A stretch of DNA of 64,000 nucleotides from Pristionchus mayeri (lineage: Eukaryota > Nematoda > Chromadorea > Rhabditida > Neodiplogasteridae). The notes beneath the pieces were generated by a model, which was given only the letters and a program-made list of their open reading frames with translations, did no database searches and was not told the DNA's origin. The position numbers and the translations under genes were made by a program. This document shows positions 1 through 12,400 of this stretch, in pieces (position 1 is the stretch's first letter; each line of letters opens with the position of its first letter). Location of the stretch: assembly GCA_036245805.1 (NCBI GenBank), contig BTRK01000002.1, forward strand, positions 5,762,689 to 5,826,688, given 5' to 3'.

Positions 1-757
1 TATGGGTGATGTTGAGTTTCACAAGATTTTCAAATTTCGATGACTAAGTTCTCTTCAGTCCAATCGGCAGTGTTCCTTTCTGAAAAAATAACATCGATGG
101 TCGACCCAATTTTGGCCTAATTTTCCCCCTTTCTGAGTGGTAAGAGTGGAGGCAATCAACATCGTCACAAACGAGTATTGCGTTTGAAAGCTCTCGTTGA
201 TAGCCCTTCACTCATTGATAACAGCATGTTCTACTGCCCCTTTATCTTTGATCTTCTTATCATGCCCAGTTGAGATCATGTTCATGCATCAATGGATAGG
301 ACATCAAAAGTAATTCGCTGATAATTTATCGAATTTCGAGAACTGTGGACATGACAATGTGAAAATTATGTGAAATCTTTGATGGATTTTCGTGTACTCT
401 CAATATTTGTGCGCTATTGTAGCTACTCTTCTCTTACCGGGATAGAAAATGAAAGTGGGCGAGAAAAGACAAGAATGAAAAAGAGAATGAAGTCTCACCA
501 CTCGGGAAACCGAAACTAACTTATTATTGACGAGATAAACGGGGGAAGAAATATACAGAAAACAGTGCGTGAATCGATATTAGTGAAGATTGAGGTGGAA
601 TAGACCCTGACGTGATATTGATGCGCGACGATTTATATCAACATATTACGTGTGCAAGCTCTTGGAAGGCGGATGGGGAGGAGTTATTACTTGGTTTGGC
701 ACCAGGTTCGGTACCAGGTTCGGTACCACACATGTGGGGAATTCGGGTCCGTGCCAG
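1..757. other. Non-coding region downstream of the RapGAP gene
   Basis: No exon with plausible splice sites was found. On the minus strand this lies just past the RapGAP stop codon and should hold its 3' UTR; I could not fix a poly(A) signal. Around 697-735 a 12-bp unit (accaggttcggt) is tandemly repeated about twice. Confidence 0.5.
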
Positions 758-3496
758 CTATTGGGTGTTGATTGTGAGGGAGGTTCGATGGACGACCGGG
801 GGAACAGTCTGGGAGGCATCAGACGAGGTGCGAGACTTGATCAATTTGCGAAGGCGGAGAATCTCCTCGTTAGCTCGGTCCAACTCGTCCGCCAGTGAGC
901 ATTGCCTGAGAGATTAAAGATCAGGGTAAGTTGCCAACATTTCTTACAAACATACATGCGGACCCACGTTAGATAAATTGACAAAATTTCGAAATTGCAA
1001 CCTTTCTTTTTGATATGAAAAGGGTGACCTACTACTAGCACTGAGTCCGATTTTAACACCCCATCAGTGCGTATTATTTGTTTTTCATCTATGACGTCAT
1101 CTGACCTGTCTTTCAGTCTCTTGATATCCGTCTTGCAGCTGACATTCTGCTTGAGCAACTCGGCCTTCTCTCCCTGTAGTCGATCGACGTCCGAAATGAG
1201 GGATTCCAGACTGGAAATAATCTTTTCTCTGTAATTTCCCCGCTAGAATCCTTGTAGAGAAACAACAGTGATACATTATTTTTTTTGAAATTGTTTTATT
1301 TGTGCCTGTAAAATGAGTCATCTAAATTTGAACGAGTTTCGCAGATTTTTAGACATTAGTGGTTAAATTACTAACCATAATTAAATTAATAAATGTATTT
1401 AATTAATTAAGTAATCAAATTGCTAACCGCTTCACATCTCCTCCCGTCGACATGGTATCATCAGCACAGAAGGAGCATGATCGATTGGCGGGATGGTTGT
1501 CAGAGGACATCGATTCCTGTAGAGAATGCGTCATATTATATGTGTGTTTAGGATGGATGAAATTAAAAGTATGTTTCAACATATATTTAAGCATCTGCAA
1601 TTGATCATAGACCCGGTTGATTATCATCTGGTAGGTCAGATAACAAAACAACAATAGTCAAGTCACAAAATTGAATTGTGTTTCAAACATTTTTCAAATA
1701 ATGAACAAAAAAGTAATAGGTAAATATTGCAGGTGCATGTAAGGAACTTCAATAAATAATAATTTCCACATCACGAACCATTCCCGTGTCACTGTCGTGA
1801 TTCCTCTCGCTTCCATCCTCGTCTCCTTCCTCGTTCTCAATCGATGACAGGTCCCAATCGAGGTTGCGACTGAAATTTGTTTTTTTTTTCCATCAAGACT
1901 TTGTTTGGGCGAGATGATTTTGCCGTAAATCATATATCGTGTATTTCTGCACACTTTTCACGAGCTAAACGAAGACCAAAAAAATGTTCACCTAATCGTT
2001 CCGCTCTGCAGACTCTTTACATTCTTGTGCGTGAGTGGAAGGGCGGATCCATTCGAGCCGGTAGGAGAAGTGGCTGTGCATGTATGTTCACTGCAAAGTC
2101 ATATTCTAATGCAATAAACATCTTTCTATTTCTTTTTCTGCGAACTATGTTTATACATACGATTTTACGAGTATTTAAAGGAGGACTGAAGGAAAAGTCC
2201 AACATTGGACCCTTTCATAACCATGACCTAGCTCCAGTTAACGACTAAGGGGTCCCAAAAAATTACATTAATATCTCTACTCTCAACAGAGTTATGATAA
2301 GTTGGCTGAGTGCCATGTACGCTTGTGGGACAGGGAAGTGCGCGAATTCAAATATCTTTAGAAGCTGTCAAAAAACTGCTGGCGGGAATCGAACCCGCAA
2401 CCTTCCGATCACGTGACGGCTGTTCTACCACTGAGCTAGCCAACCGATGGTTGTCTATCCCATAGCTCGCGCTATGATCTTTAGCTCCCTCACACTTGTT
2501 CTATCGATGTGGCTACTTTGCCGAGAGTCCTCCTTTAATAGTTAGGAGTAGCGAGAGAAGCTGCCCAAAACTGCAACTTAGGCATGAACAAGTCACCCAC
2601 CATTCCTCATTCGGGCTCTGCCTCAACGATCCAGTGCCAGAAGATGTTGATGACGAAGATTTTTCACTCGCAGCAGAGCGTTTGTGCACGATATGGGTCC
2701 TGAATTTTGAGCAATCGATTAATGTTTCTGAATATGTTATTTTCTACCCAATTGCAAGCACTTATTGAATTTTTAATCGTTTAATGCTTTAATATAGGCA
2801 TGAAACACATCGTTGTTTATCCATTTTCGGAACTTTTTGTTTTAAAGAAAATCATTTTGTAAAAATTATAAATACCTGCTAGGCGTAGTCATCGAAATCG
2901 CTCTGATGGGCGGAGTCGGAGTAGGAGCTTGATCCTGATGTAGTTTATTTTAATATTTTTTGCGAAAGGCGACCATGGTCGATTGAGATTTTAGAAACCT
3001 TATTTATTCAAAAGAATATTGAAGCATATTCGAATGTCTTTTAGGCACTAGATCGGATGAGAACTATGACATCATGCCGCCTTTAATATATCAAAGGCGA
3101 AAATGCCTCATAGTTCTCGTCCGACCTCTTGTCACACCGAATCATATGCGATAAAAATATAAACAAGCAATGAAAAAACAGCCTTACCTGCGAGACTGAT
3201 CTGGTTCTCGTCGCTCCAAATGCCTTCTTGACTGTGGTGAAGAGAGACAGGGAAGTAGTGCTGCCTCCAGTGGCCTCAGTAGTCTCGAGAATGGATAGAC
3301 CTGCGATAATTGTTAAATAAATGGATATTATTGTGCAGTTTAACGATAGTTTTGTACAAAGTAAGTCCCTGTGGTATTGCCAACTAACAGTCGTTTGATA
3401 ATTTAAGAAATTGTTGAAACTCAACAAACCATAAAACTCTGCACGCTCCTTCAAATTCTGGTATAGTTGCTCGAGAAGAGAAGCGCGAGTTCGCTC
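758..3496 (-). CDS. RapGAP C-terminal exons (18-24): linker and coiled coil
   Basis: 3430-3496 ([20 protein letters not shown]) still matches the end of the family domain (human ERTRAALLETLYEEL). It is followed by Ser/Thr/Pro-rich exons 3188-3300 and 2876-2934, an acidic exon 1770-1869 ([20 protein letters not shown]) and 1428-1516. The last two exons (1106-1228, 758-905) form a heptad-like coiled coil: [20 protein letters not shown], then [20 protein letters not shown]. The protein ends TSLTINTQ at TAG (758-760). RAP1GAP itself has no such tail in my recollection, but the SIPA1 branch ends in a leucine-zipper coiled coil. The donor of the 1770 exon is ambiguous (1770 or 1779, both in phase). 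Confidence 0.8.
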
Positions 3497-6400
3497 CTGA
3501 ATTTTTTTATAATTAAAGAAGGGGTAACACGAATGGATGCTAGGGAGTCCCACCACGAAGATATTGCTCTCGCAATGGGAAACTGTATCCAAATTACCCC
3601 AAGAACAAGGCGAAAATGATGTAGAGCGAGTGAAACATAAACGAACTAGCCACAACCCTGCGCTGTCAATGAACAGCTGTCTGTGAAACTTCGGATAACG
3701 TGATTCATTATCGGGCTACTGGCTTCTATTGCATACACATAGTGGCTAATTGAACTAATTTTTCGTGTTACTCCTTCTTTAAATTTAAAATACATATAAA
3801 CATATTAATGGCTTTGTTCAAAGAGGCTTTGTTCAAGAGCATCATTCTTGTGAGCTCACTGGTCACTCGAAGATAACACGCAGTTCGATCAAGCTATGAC
3901 CATTGTCGAGCATCCCAGTCTTACAAGGAATGGCCGCGAGGGTAGGTTGGGGTTTTTGAACGAGACCTAGCGCGATCGAAAGAGGATCAAATTCTAAGAA
4001 CTTCTATGTTTTTCGTATCTGCTAAACGCCTCTGTGGAAGTCTGGGTGGTAGTGGAAATCCTGAACATAGCCTCAGAAATCAACGGTTTTACACCTCTGC
4101 CCACTATGAGCCCAGACAGAGTGGCGTTTAGCAGATATGAATAACGTAGAAGTTCTTAGAATTTGATCCTCTTTCGATCGCGCTAGGTCTCGCTCAAAAA
4201 CTCCAACCTACCCTCGCGGTCATTCCTTGTTATGCATCCCTTATACTTACCGCAAGCTTGCCGAACTTCTGGCTCTTGTAAGCTGCGTTTTCCGCGTTGA
4301 CCAACTTTGTGAGCAGGAAATTTCTGAAATTTGTCGCTATGTCAAATACGAGAATGCGACACGAGCAGAGATGGTTTCAGTTGTGTTTCACGCATATTGC
4401 AAATCTCGGTTTCGGAGTCTTCCTCAATCTCGCGCGAGATCGAGACGAAAATATAAATCCAATTGATCCCACCTGAACTCCTGCCCCTTCCTGAAGATGG
4501 GTGGAGTGGGAAGAGTGGGGCCGAAGAAAGGCACATCGTCACGGGCTGTTACCGCCACCTGAAATGTACTAGATTTACCACACAAACTATTTACTTCATG
4601 TCATTCTTTGGTCCCTTTTAGAGATTATTGACTTTTGATAGGTAATGGAAAATTCAAAACAGTGTAAGAAAGCAGAAATAATTCATATATTTCATTCGCT
4701 AATATCACTCTATTTCACAGCACGATGATTAGGTATCCGTATATGAATAGTGACTACTGCATTGTTACATGGCCCTTGATTTTAAAAAAATGCCAATATT
4801 TACCCTGTATCGGACGTTTTCTGTTCCTGGTTCGATCGGCTGCACAACAATGTACGCATGCAAGAAATTGGAAGCGATGATGTCCGGAGAGAAGGGAGTG
4901 TTGGCTTCCTGCAGGGAAATGGTTAATTACGGTAATGGTACGCTATTGATTAGCACGTTAAACAAAATCAGTAGCCTACAATATACCTGGAAGACAATGG
5001 CCACGATATCGTTTCCGATGTGCCTCTTCCTCTGCAGCTGCTGAGTGTCACCCACGGTATACGGTAGCATCGTGGAGATGTGAAAGATCACCTGAGGGAT
5101 ACGGTAGATAAGAGTCCGGTATGCTGAGATGTACGGTAAGTAATCAAAGAATGATATCAGCAAGCGAAAAACCTAAATGTCTTCGAATTTCAAAGTATGT
5201 ATCACGTTCATCTGAAAAAGGGTCACATGTTCCAAAAAAAATAAGTAACTATGTCCGTCTATAATAACAAAATAATGCGACCAGTAGAACGCAAACCGTA
5301 CCTCTCTTCCCCTGAATTCAGTGAAGACGGTCTCTGAGCCAGTCTGTCCATATACAGTGTCAAGACCGCCTCGGTAGCCCTGAAATTCAAGTTTGGATCC
5401 GTGCCAGTGCCCTCACTTGGCAACCTGCCAACTCCTACCGTAAAGCAAACCTCACCTGGAATCCCTTGAGGGGAATCTTCTCTCCAATTACGGAGAGAAA
5501 CTCCTCGAATGCCTGGGATCCCTTCGCGTTGCCGAAAATCTCCTCCTCGGTGACCTTTATGATCAAATATTAACTTTTAGAAATCTGATCCCGAGTGGAA
5601 TCCCTGAGGTACTGTAGTTTACTTTCTTTGGCCACTGCATGATTATCATTTGGTATTCAGGAAATACTAAATTTTAATCAAGGACTGGTGAGTCCCAAGT
5701 GGAATCTCAAGGATACTGTAGCTCACCTGATTTTGCCGCTGGTAGACGACGCCGAACTTGTACGTGTTGGTGAGCACGTGCTCGTCGTATCTGAATGTTT
5801 ATATTTGAAGAAAAATATAGTTAGTTATTAAATTCACGTAGCTCCTAAATATTTTGGAAGCTTTCAGTTACGCTTCAGACTGGCGACAAGATAATTTAAG
5901 GAGATGTTTCCCAATTCGATCTTGATCTACTCTGGAAAAAAGGATACATAAACTGCACTTTCGTGTCGGACTAATATTCAATGTTATTCAGTATCGATAT
6001 GTTTCAAATCTTCTAGTACGGTAACTACAGTATTCCACTCTACAGTATCCATCCAGAACTTACTGCACGATCAGTTCCGATCCCCCGGGGAAGGCGACGG
6101 GATGGAACTTGTCTGTGGTAACTTCGTCACACAGGAGTCGAGCCATTCTGGAGGCTGAGGGGCGATCACCCAGGGCTGAAGAGGGTGTCATTTTAAAAAA
6201 AACATGTAATTTGATGAACTACACGGTATTTGATAATCGAATTTTATTATATATTAATCAGAAAAGATTTCGTAATGGATTCCAGTTCGCGTGTTCAATA
6301 CAATCTGAAAGTTTTCGATGTGCTCTGCTAGCATATGCTCTAATTGATTTATCTCACCTCCACTTGGGACGATCTCGTGGACGGTGCCTTGGCGCGTGCG

Positions 6401-9400
6401 CAGCATAATTCTGCAATTCCAATTATATTACTTCAGTTCTTGATGAGCCCAATTCCCGCGCACTTCCGGCCACGCGACGCACACTTTCCTTTTCCACTCT
6501 CTACACGATTCTTACCTGAAATGGGTCTGGCTGGAGATCACTTCGGTGCGGACTGAGAGAATCAGCGGGCCGAGATTGGCGTCGAGCGCGTAGAAATCGT
6601 GATGCTCCTGGAATAAAGTCAGTTATCGATTCGCCATTTACCCTATCCATCAAGTTACCGTACCCTTCCGAAGAAGTGCCTTCTGTAGCAGTGAGAGGTA
6701 TCATCAGTCTCGAGCTTGAATCGGGCACAGCTGAATTGAAATTATTTTACAATATTGCTGTTCAATTGATCTACCGTAATATAGTCAGTTCTCGATATCA
6801 CTTGTCGGTGATCTACAGTACCTGTTGTTGTGGCCGCATTCTGCCTCGGGAGGTGGCTCGTCGAGGTGCTGTCCACTGAGAGAGACGCCGTCCATCCAGA
6901 ATCCTGCCGAGGGAAGCACGATCTGCGGGTAGGGACCCGCGCGAGTCAGCAGCTGCAATTGATCAATTTTATTTGTTTGTTTCAGTTTTTTATTGATTTT
7001 AAATGAAGCTCAAACTGAGATCATCGGATTTATTCGAACTTTAGTAATTTTAGAATATTGAGTGAAGCACACTTACAAAGATTTCAATGAACTGGATCAC
7101 CAAGAACCAAGTTGGCTAAAGTAGCTTAAATCTCCGAGCACCGATCGGGGCATTCCGCAATTTCGTAAAGGCAAAAGTAGTCAACACGTAAGTCAGAATC
7201 CGAATGGCACTACTGTATGCCCTCTCTGTTTTGTGTACCATCATGCTCAGGATTGGAAGGGATAGCTCTCTTCGAAATGCTTGCTCTCTCATCAGTTAGA
7301 GGCAGGCGAGAGAGCACGCAGTTTGAAGAGAGTACTTCGAAAACATCCCTATCGCGTCTCTTTTGTCAAGTGCCATCATTCTTTTACGTAATGTCCTTAA
7401 TACATCTCATTTTCGCACACTCTCTAGGATTTTCCGCGGAGATGGCTTGACTCTCTTCATTTTGCGTGCTCTCTCGCTTCTCTGGCCGATGAGGGATAAC
7501 GCGGAATGAAGAGAGTACAGCGAAAGCGATCTATAGGCTCTCTATCATTCACGAATCCCTCCGATTCGAATCCATTCAATGGCAAGCTGTTCACACAAAA
7601 GCGATTCGAATTCTGCCCCCCCCCCCCCCGATTCAGCTCCTGACTTTAGTCAAAATAGATAAAGAAGCAAGTTATTATCGTAAACTGATCGACGTGAGAC
7701 AGCGCTCGCAGCAGGGGCTCTTCACAACTACAACTATTGTAATATCACGCAGAGAAATTCAAAAGCGTCTATGATGAATTCCATGCATCGAATTCGAAAT
7801 TGAATTTCGAAAAGGAAGCGATAGAAGTGACAAGAACCCCGATCGATATTGAACAAAGCAAAATTTCACTAGATCAAACTATTTTCCAAATGTGTTTCAC
7901 AGTTTCTTCAAATCACCAGCATTACAATGTTTTTCGATCTTCCCCACGACCCAGTTTGAAAAAAAATCAATAATTACTACCGTACCTCTCTGATGATCTC
8001 GCGCGTCGCAACGCTGTCTGCGCGCTTCGATAGGCTGCCGGACTGAAAAGTCAATCGATAATTGATCTACCGTAATCCGGTTTACTCCCTCCTGAACATC
8101 GAGTTTCACCACTAGTGTGTGTCACCCGAATTTGCATAATCTCTATCAGGAATTCCAACTAGATTTCACATCATTATCGGCATTTTTCCCATTCTTGCAC
8201 ACACATGATCTGACCACCATATTTTGACGTTTACTACTCTTGCACCATACTTATCGGGTAGATCACCTAGCAGCCCCTAATGAGCACCTAGCTGAAAGCG
8301 AGCCGACAATGGCCCCAGTGGCTCATCATCCACTGGTCACCGATCAGCCCTTTGTCCCGCCGCACTGCCAGAGGGTGACCTACCGTACTACTCTCTCCCG
8401 GGAGATCCCTCAGGCTCAGCGTTGACGCAGTTGACGAGATCAGGATCGGACTTGACACCTCGGATGCGCTCTCCTTCCTCCTTAGCCAGCCGAGTCCTAG
8501 CAGGTCCAGCGCCGATCGGCTCATCTTCCTTGACGCCTTTGCGGTTTCGGGGCTCCGGCTCTGCGCTTCGGCAAGGTTGTCCAGCGCTCGGACAAGCTGT
8601 GCCGCCGCGCGCACCTTGAACGCGTCTTCCTCGGATAGGTTGACGCAACTGGCGCTCATCTCCCGCGGTTCCTCGGATATCGTGCCCATCCTCGCGGAGG
8701 GATGGGAGAGACTCGGCGAGGCGAGAAACTCCGCCATTCCGCTCTGTTGATGGAGCGAGTCGAGCGATTTTGCGCGCGCGCTCAGCCCCGCCCCCACGAC
8801 GGCGAGCCGCGTGCTGGCGGACGGCGGCGCTCCGGGCGCGCTCCGCCGCCCGTAGCGCTTCTCGACGCCCGGGAGACGCGCCGTGGGCGTGTCATCCGCG
8901 TCGAAGCGCGTGCGGTCGAGCGGATGCTGATCCTCGTGCAGCGACCAGCGCGGACGCGCGAGAGGCGATTCCATGCGGTGCGGGCGGTTTGCGAACCTGG
9001 AGGGATAGGCAATTCCGCGGAGAAAAAGCGATGAGTCACTGCGTGGATTGGCTAGAGAGGGTGTGCCAAAAACGAAATGGGCGTGAATTGAAACAGTGGA
9101 GTGGGAGAGTCAAGGACAATAGCTCGGTCAGGAGAAGGAATCAAGTAATAATTATGTTTGACGAAGACTGGCCTACAAGTAATTGCAATTTTCAGAATCA
9201 TACAATTCTTGAAATGTCCATGAAGCATAACGGGTACTATCACATGAACGAAATGTGTGTGGATAGAGATTAAACTTATAGTACCAGGGGGGAAGATAAA
9301 TGAAGGAATTCACCGACGGTATTCAAACAATATTACAGGGAATAATCTAAAATAAGGAAGTTTGATAGCAGAGGATTCATAACCCTCTTTTCATATAGGA

Positions 9401-12400
9401 TGGAAATCACTCAGGTGCTACGTGAAGTATGACTGAATTAAGGAAGTCGAGAGGATGCACAAAACCGTTACCCTTCCTACAGGTGGGATATCACGGAGAA
9501 TGACTCGGCCCCGGAAGGAGCGGAAAACCGAGCAATGGCCTGACTCTCCTCATATTACACACTCTCTCGCCGGTTAGACATAGATCATGCGATTTGGAGA
9601 GAGTCAGACGATTAAAACCAGGAAGATGAGCCATCGCAGCGTTCAAGCTGATTCAACAATCACGAATCCGATTCGCTTGCTTAGTGGGAGGAGGAGGGGA
9701 GAGACGCAATAGGGCAACCACAGCCTTCATCATGAAGATACTCTCAATTTTGCACGATCTCTCTCTCTCTCTCATACCTCGTTACTGTATCACTGATTTA
9801 CTCGAGAATTTGCGAGAATTTGTAATAACGGAGCAACTATCATCGTCAGCGCCATCACACCAAGCCAAAAGATCAGAGGAAAGCTGTTAAAATGACATTA
9901 TGACAGGGAACAGCAACAAGGGAGGAGATGAGAGGGAAATGGGAGGAGAGGAAAATGAATTCGTATCCCTCCTCTTGGTGAAAACGCTCGCGGGGTTTTA
10001 TGCGAAACGGACAAGGAGTGAGATTGATATAGTCGGCGGAGCGGGAGACTCTCTCAATTTCGCGTGCTCTCTCGCTCTGTCTAGCCGGTTAGATAGTATG
10101 GGAAATGAAAAGAGTCAACTTCAGCGGGGAGCCGCAGACACCATTCACTGCAGCAGAATGCAGCTGCTAGGTATAAATAGCACCGGGAGTTGATGTTATT
10201 GAGTTAGCAAACTTTCAATTCGGCTGTACTACGGAGGGCTTACTAGGAAACTTTGCAATAAAGCAATAACACTTCCGCATTTTGCTACAGGAATTGTAAA
10301 CAGCTCAGTTGAACTTCGGATATTGGCAAATTTGTGCGTACTTTACTTGGAAAAAGGCTTGTCATGCGGAATTTTTCCGTCGATATAGAATAACAGAACG
10401 TGATTTTGAATAGGGAGAATATCAAAGCAATGGAAAGTGCAAAAACGAAGGCTTTGAAGCGGAATTGGCAATAACTATCAACAATTCGTGGGCATACAGA
10501 GCGGGGAAAGAGTGGATCAAGGATCTGGCTATCGAGCTATGATAGTTTGCAAGCACTTTTAACCTTTAGAAATGGGGATATCATGCGAATACCCTTTCTT
10601 ACATGAATCAAAAGTGCTTTCGAATCTAGATAAGGCATGGAATTCATGATAATTTGGTTTAAATTCTACGGAATCAATAAATCTGTGATTTCTATGAAAA
10701 AAATGGATGGAAATTATGAGAAATTGGCCCCCAATTCTACTGAACGAATCGATACATGGGGCGCACTCAGCAGGCAGTACTCACTTTCCAAATTAGCCTA
10801 CGCTCGGGTGCTTGGTGGGGAACAAACAACAGAAATCGAGACACTTAGCGCCAAGATCGCCGGCGAGATAACGACTAGCAACAGTACGGGGTAGGTCAAC
10901 ACCAACGTTTGAAAAGGAATAAGCTCAAGAGAGAGTGAATACTATTTGCACGATAACTGGCGGTGCTTTGACATTCCTATTAAAGGACAACACGAACATG
11001 AAATCAACAAGCTTGCGAGATTTGTTAAAAATAACGGTAACTTTACGAACTCTTGAAGGATAGGTCACCACATTATCATACCTGTCAGAGGGGGGGAACA
11101 CTGAGAGTATATATCTTTTGACTCTCTCTAGCTCTCCCGCGCGCGCCCAGGTCACTCGGGTCACTGCGTGGTGCGACGGAGTAGTTTCTCTCTCCCCCCA
11201 CTCCACCACCAAGGATAGCCTGTGCCTCATTATGAGTTCTAGAGGTAGCAGGGCATGGGCGAGAGAGTAGGTAAAATGAAGAGAGCGCCAGGAATCAGAA
11301 AGAATCAAGCGCATAGCTGCCGCCAGAGATTGAGTGTACCCTTGGAGTGTGCTCGAGCTGGGCAATCGTCTGACTCTCTTCATTATGCGTGCTCTCTCGC
11401 TTTCTCTAACATGCGAGAGAGTGTGCAAAATGAGGAGATTCAGACCATTGCTCTCGAGGTGGGGGCGATATGAGAGATAGAAAAAATAGATAGCGGGAAG
11501 AGAATGATGTGACAGATGCATGTGCACTACATCCTTGACTACTATTATTAAAAAGATCAAAGCGGGGCTGGTATCGCACTCCTTCAAGAGTTCAGCATTG
11601 CCACAAGGCGCAATCTCGTATCCTTCACACAATTCTAAGGAAAGCGACGCGACCCTAGCCCCGTTCATCAAGAGCTTATTGGAATGTGGACGCCAAGGTG
11701 ATAACAGGAAGATTCCTTGTAAACAGCGAGTGCGAAAATAGTCGTTCAAAAAGTGCGCCCTGACATCGTTGGAATGTCTGAGGGAGCGCAGATGGTTTTC
11801 ATTTTCAAGTGGACTGTCTTGAAACACAGTCTGAAAAACTAGGAAATGAGAAAAGAAAGACGAAAAACGAGCGAAAACAAGTCGTCAGGGCGCTTCTATT
11901 AGATCAACTGTGGGGAGATGTGAAATACGGAGAATAGTGGAACAGTATTGCAATGTAACGCGGAAAGCATGTAATTTGTGTGAAGTTATCACATTCCTTC
12001 CTTAATTTACGACCTAACTTAGTTAGCGATATTAACATGGAAATGAAGAGACGCAAGACTATGAGCGGTTTGCGCACTAAATTTACCTATGCCAAACAAA
12101 CTGTCTAGGGCCTGTTCCCACTCAATTCGTGGCGAAGGGAATGGCTCTCAGGCTGAAATGGAGTTCGCATGATATCGAAATTCGATATTTTGACGAAGGG
12201 GATAGGGCCCAAGGTCAGGATATCGTGATATTTTTGCTGTAAACAGTGCGAACACCGCATTAGAGTAATGAAGGTCTTCTATTCTTATAATAGTAATGAA
12301 ACATATCTTGGAAAATTCTGAGAATTGAGGAGAGACAATGAGCAAACTAAATGCGGTGATTACATTCCCCCATCTCTAGCAAGGCAGAGAATGCGGGATA

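Noticed and set aside
2375..2445. Functional tRNA gene
   Set aside because: The acceptor stem does not pair, the anticodon stem has two mismatches, and position 33 is not T; kept only as a tRNA-like element.
8702..9273. Overlapping 110- and 167-codon frames on the plus strand
   Set aside because: They are antisense to the GC-rich alternative first exon of the RapGAP gene, and their Arg/Ala richness follows from that.
10925..11827. 300-codon open frame on the minus strand
   Set aside because: It runs across hairpin-element arms (11255-11455), has no domain, signal peptide or splice context, and its composition is that of translated repeats.
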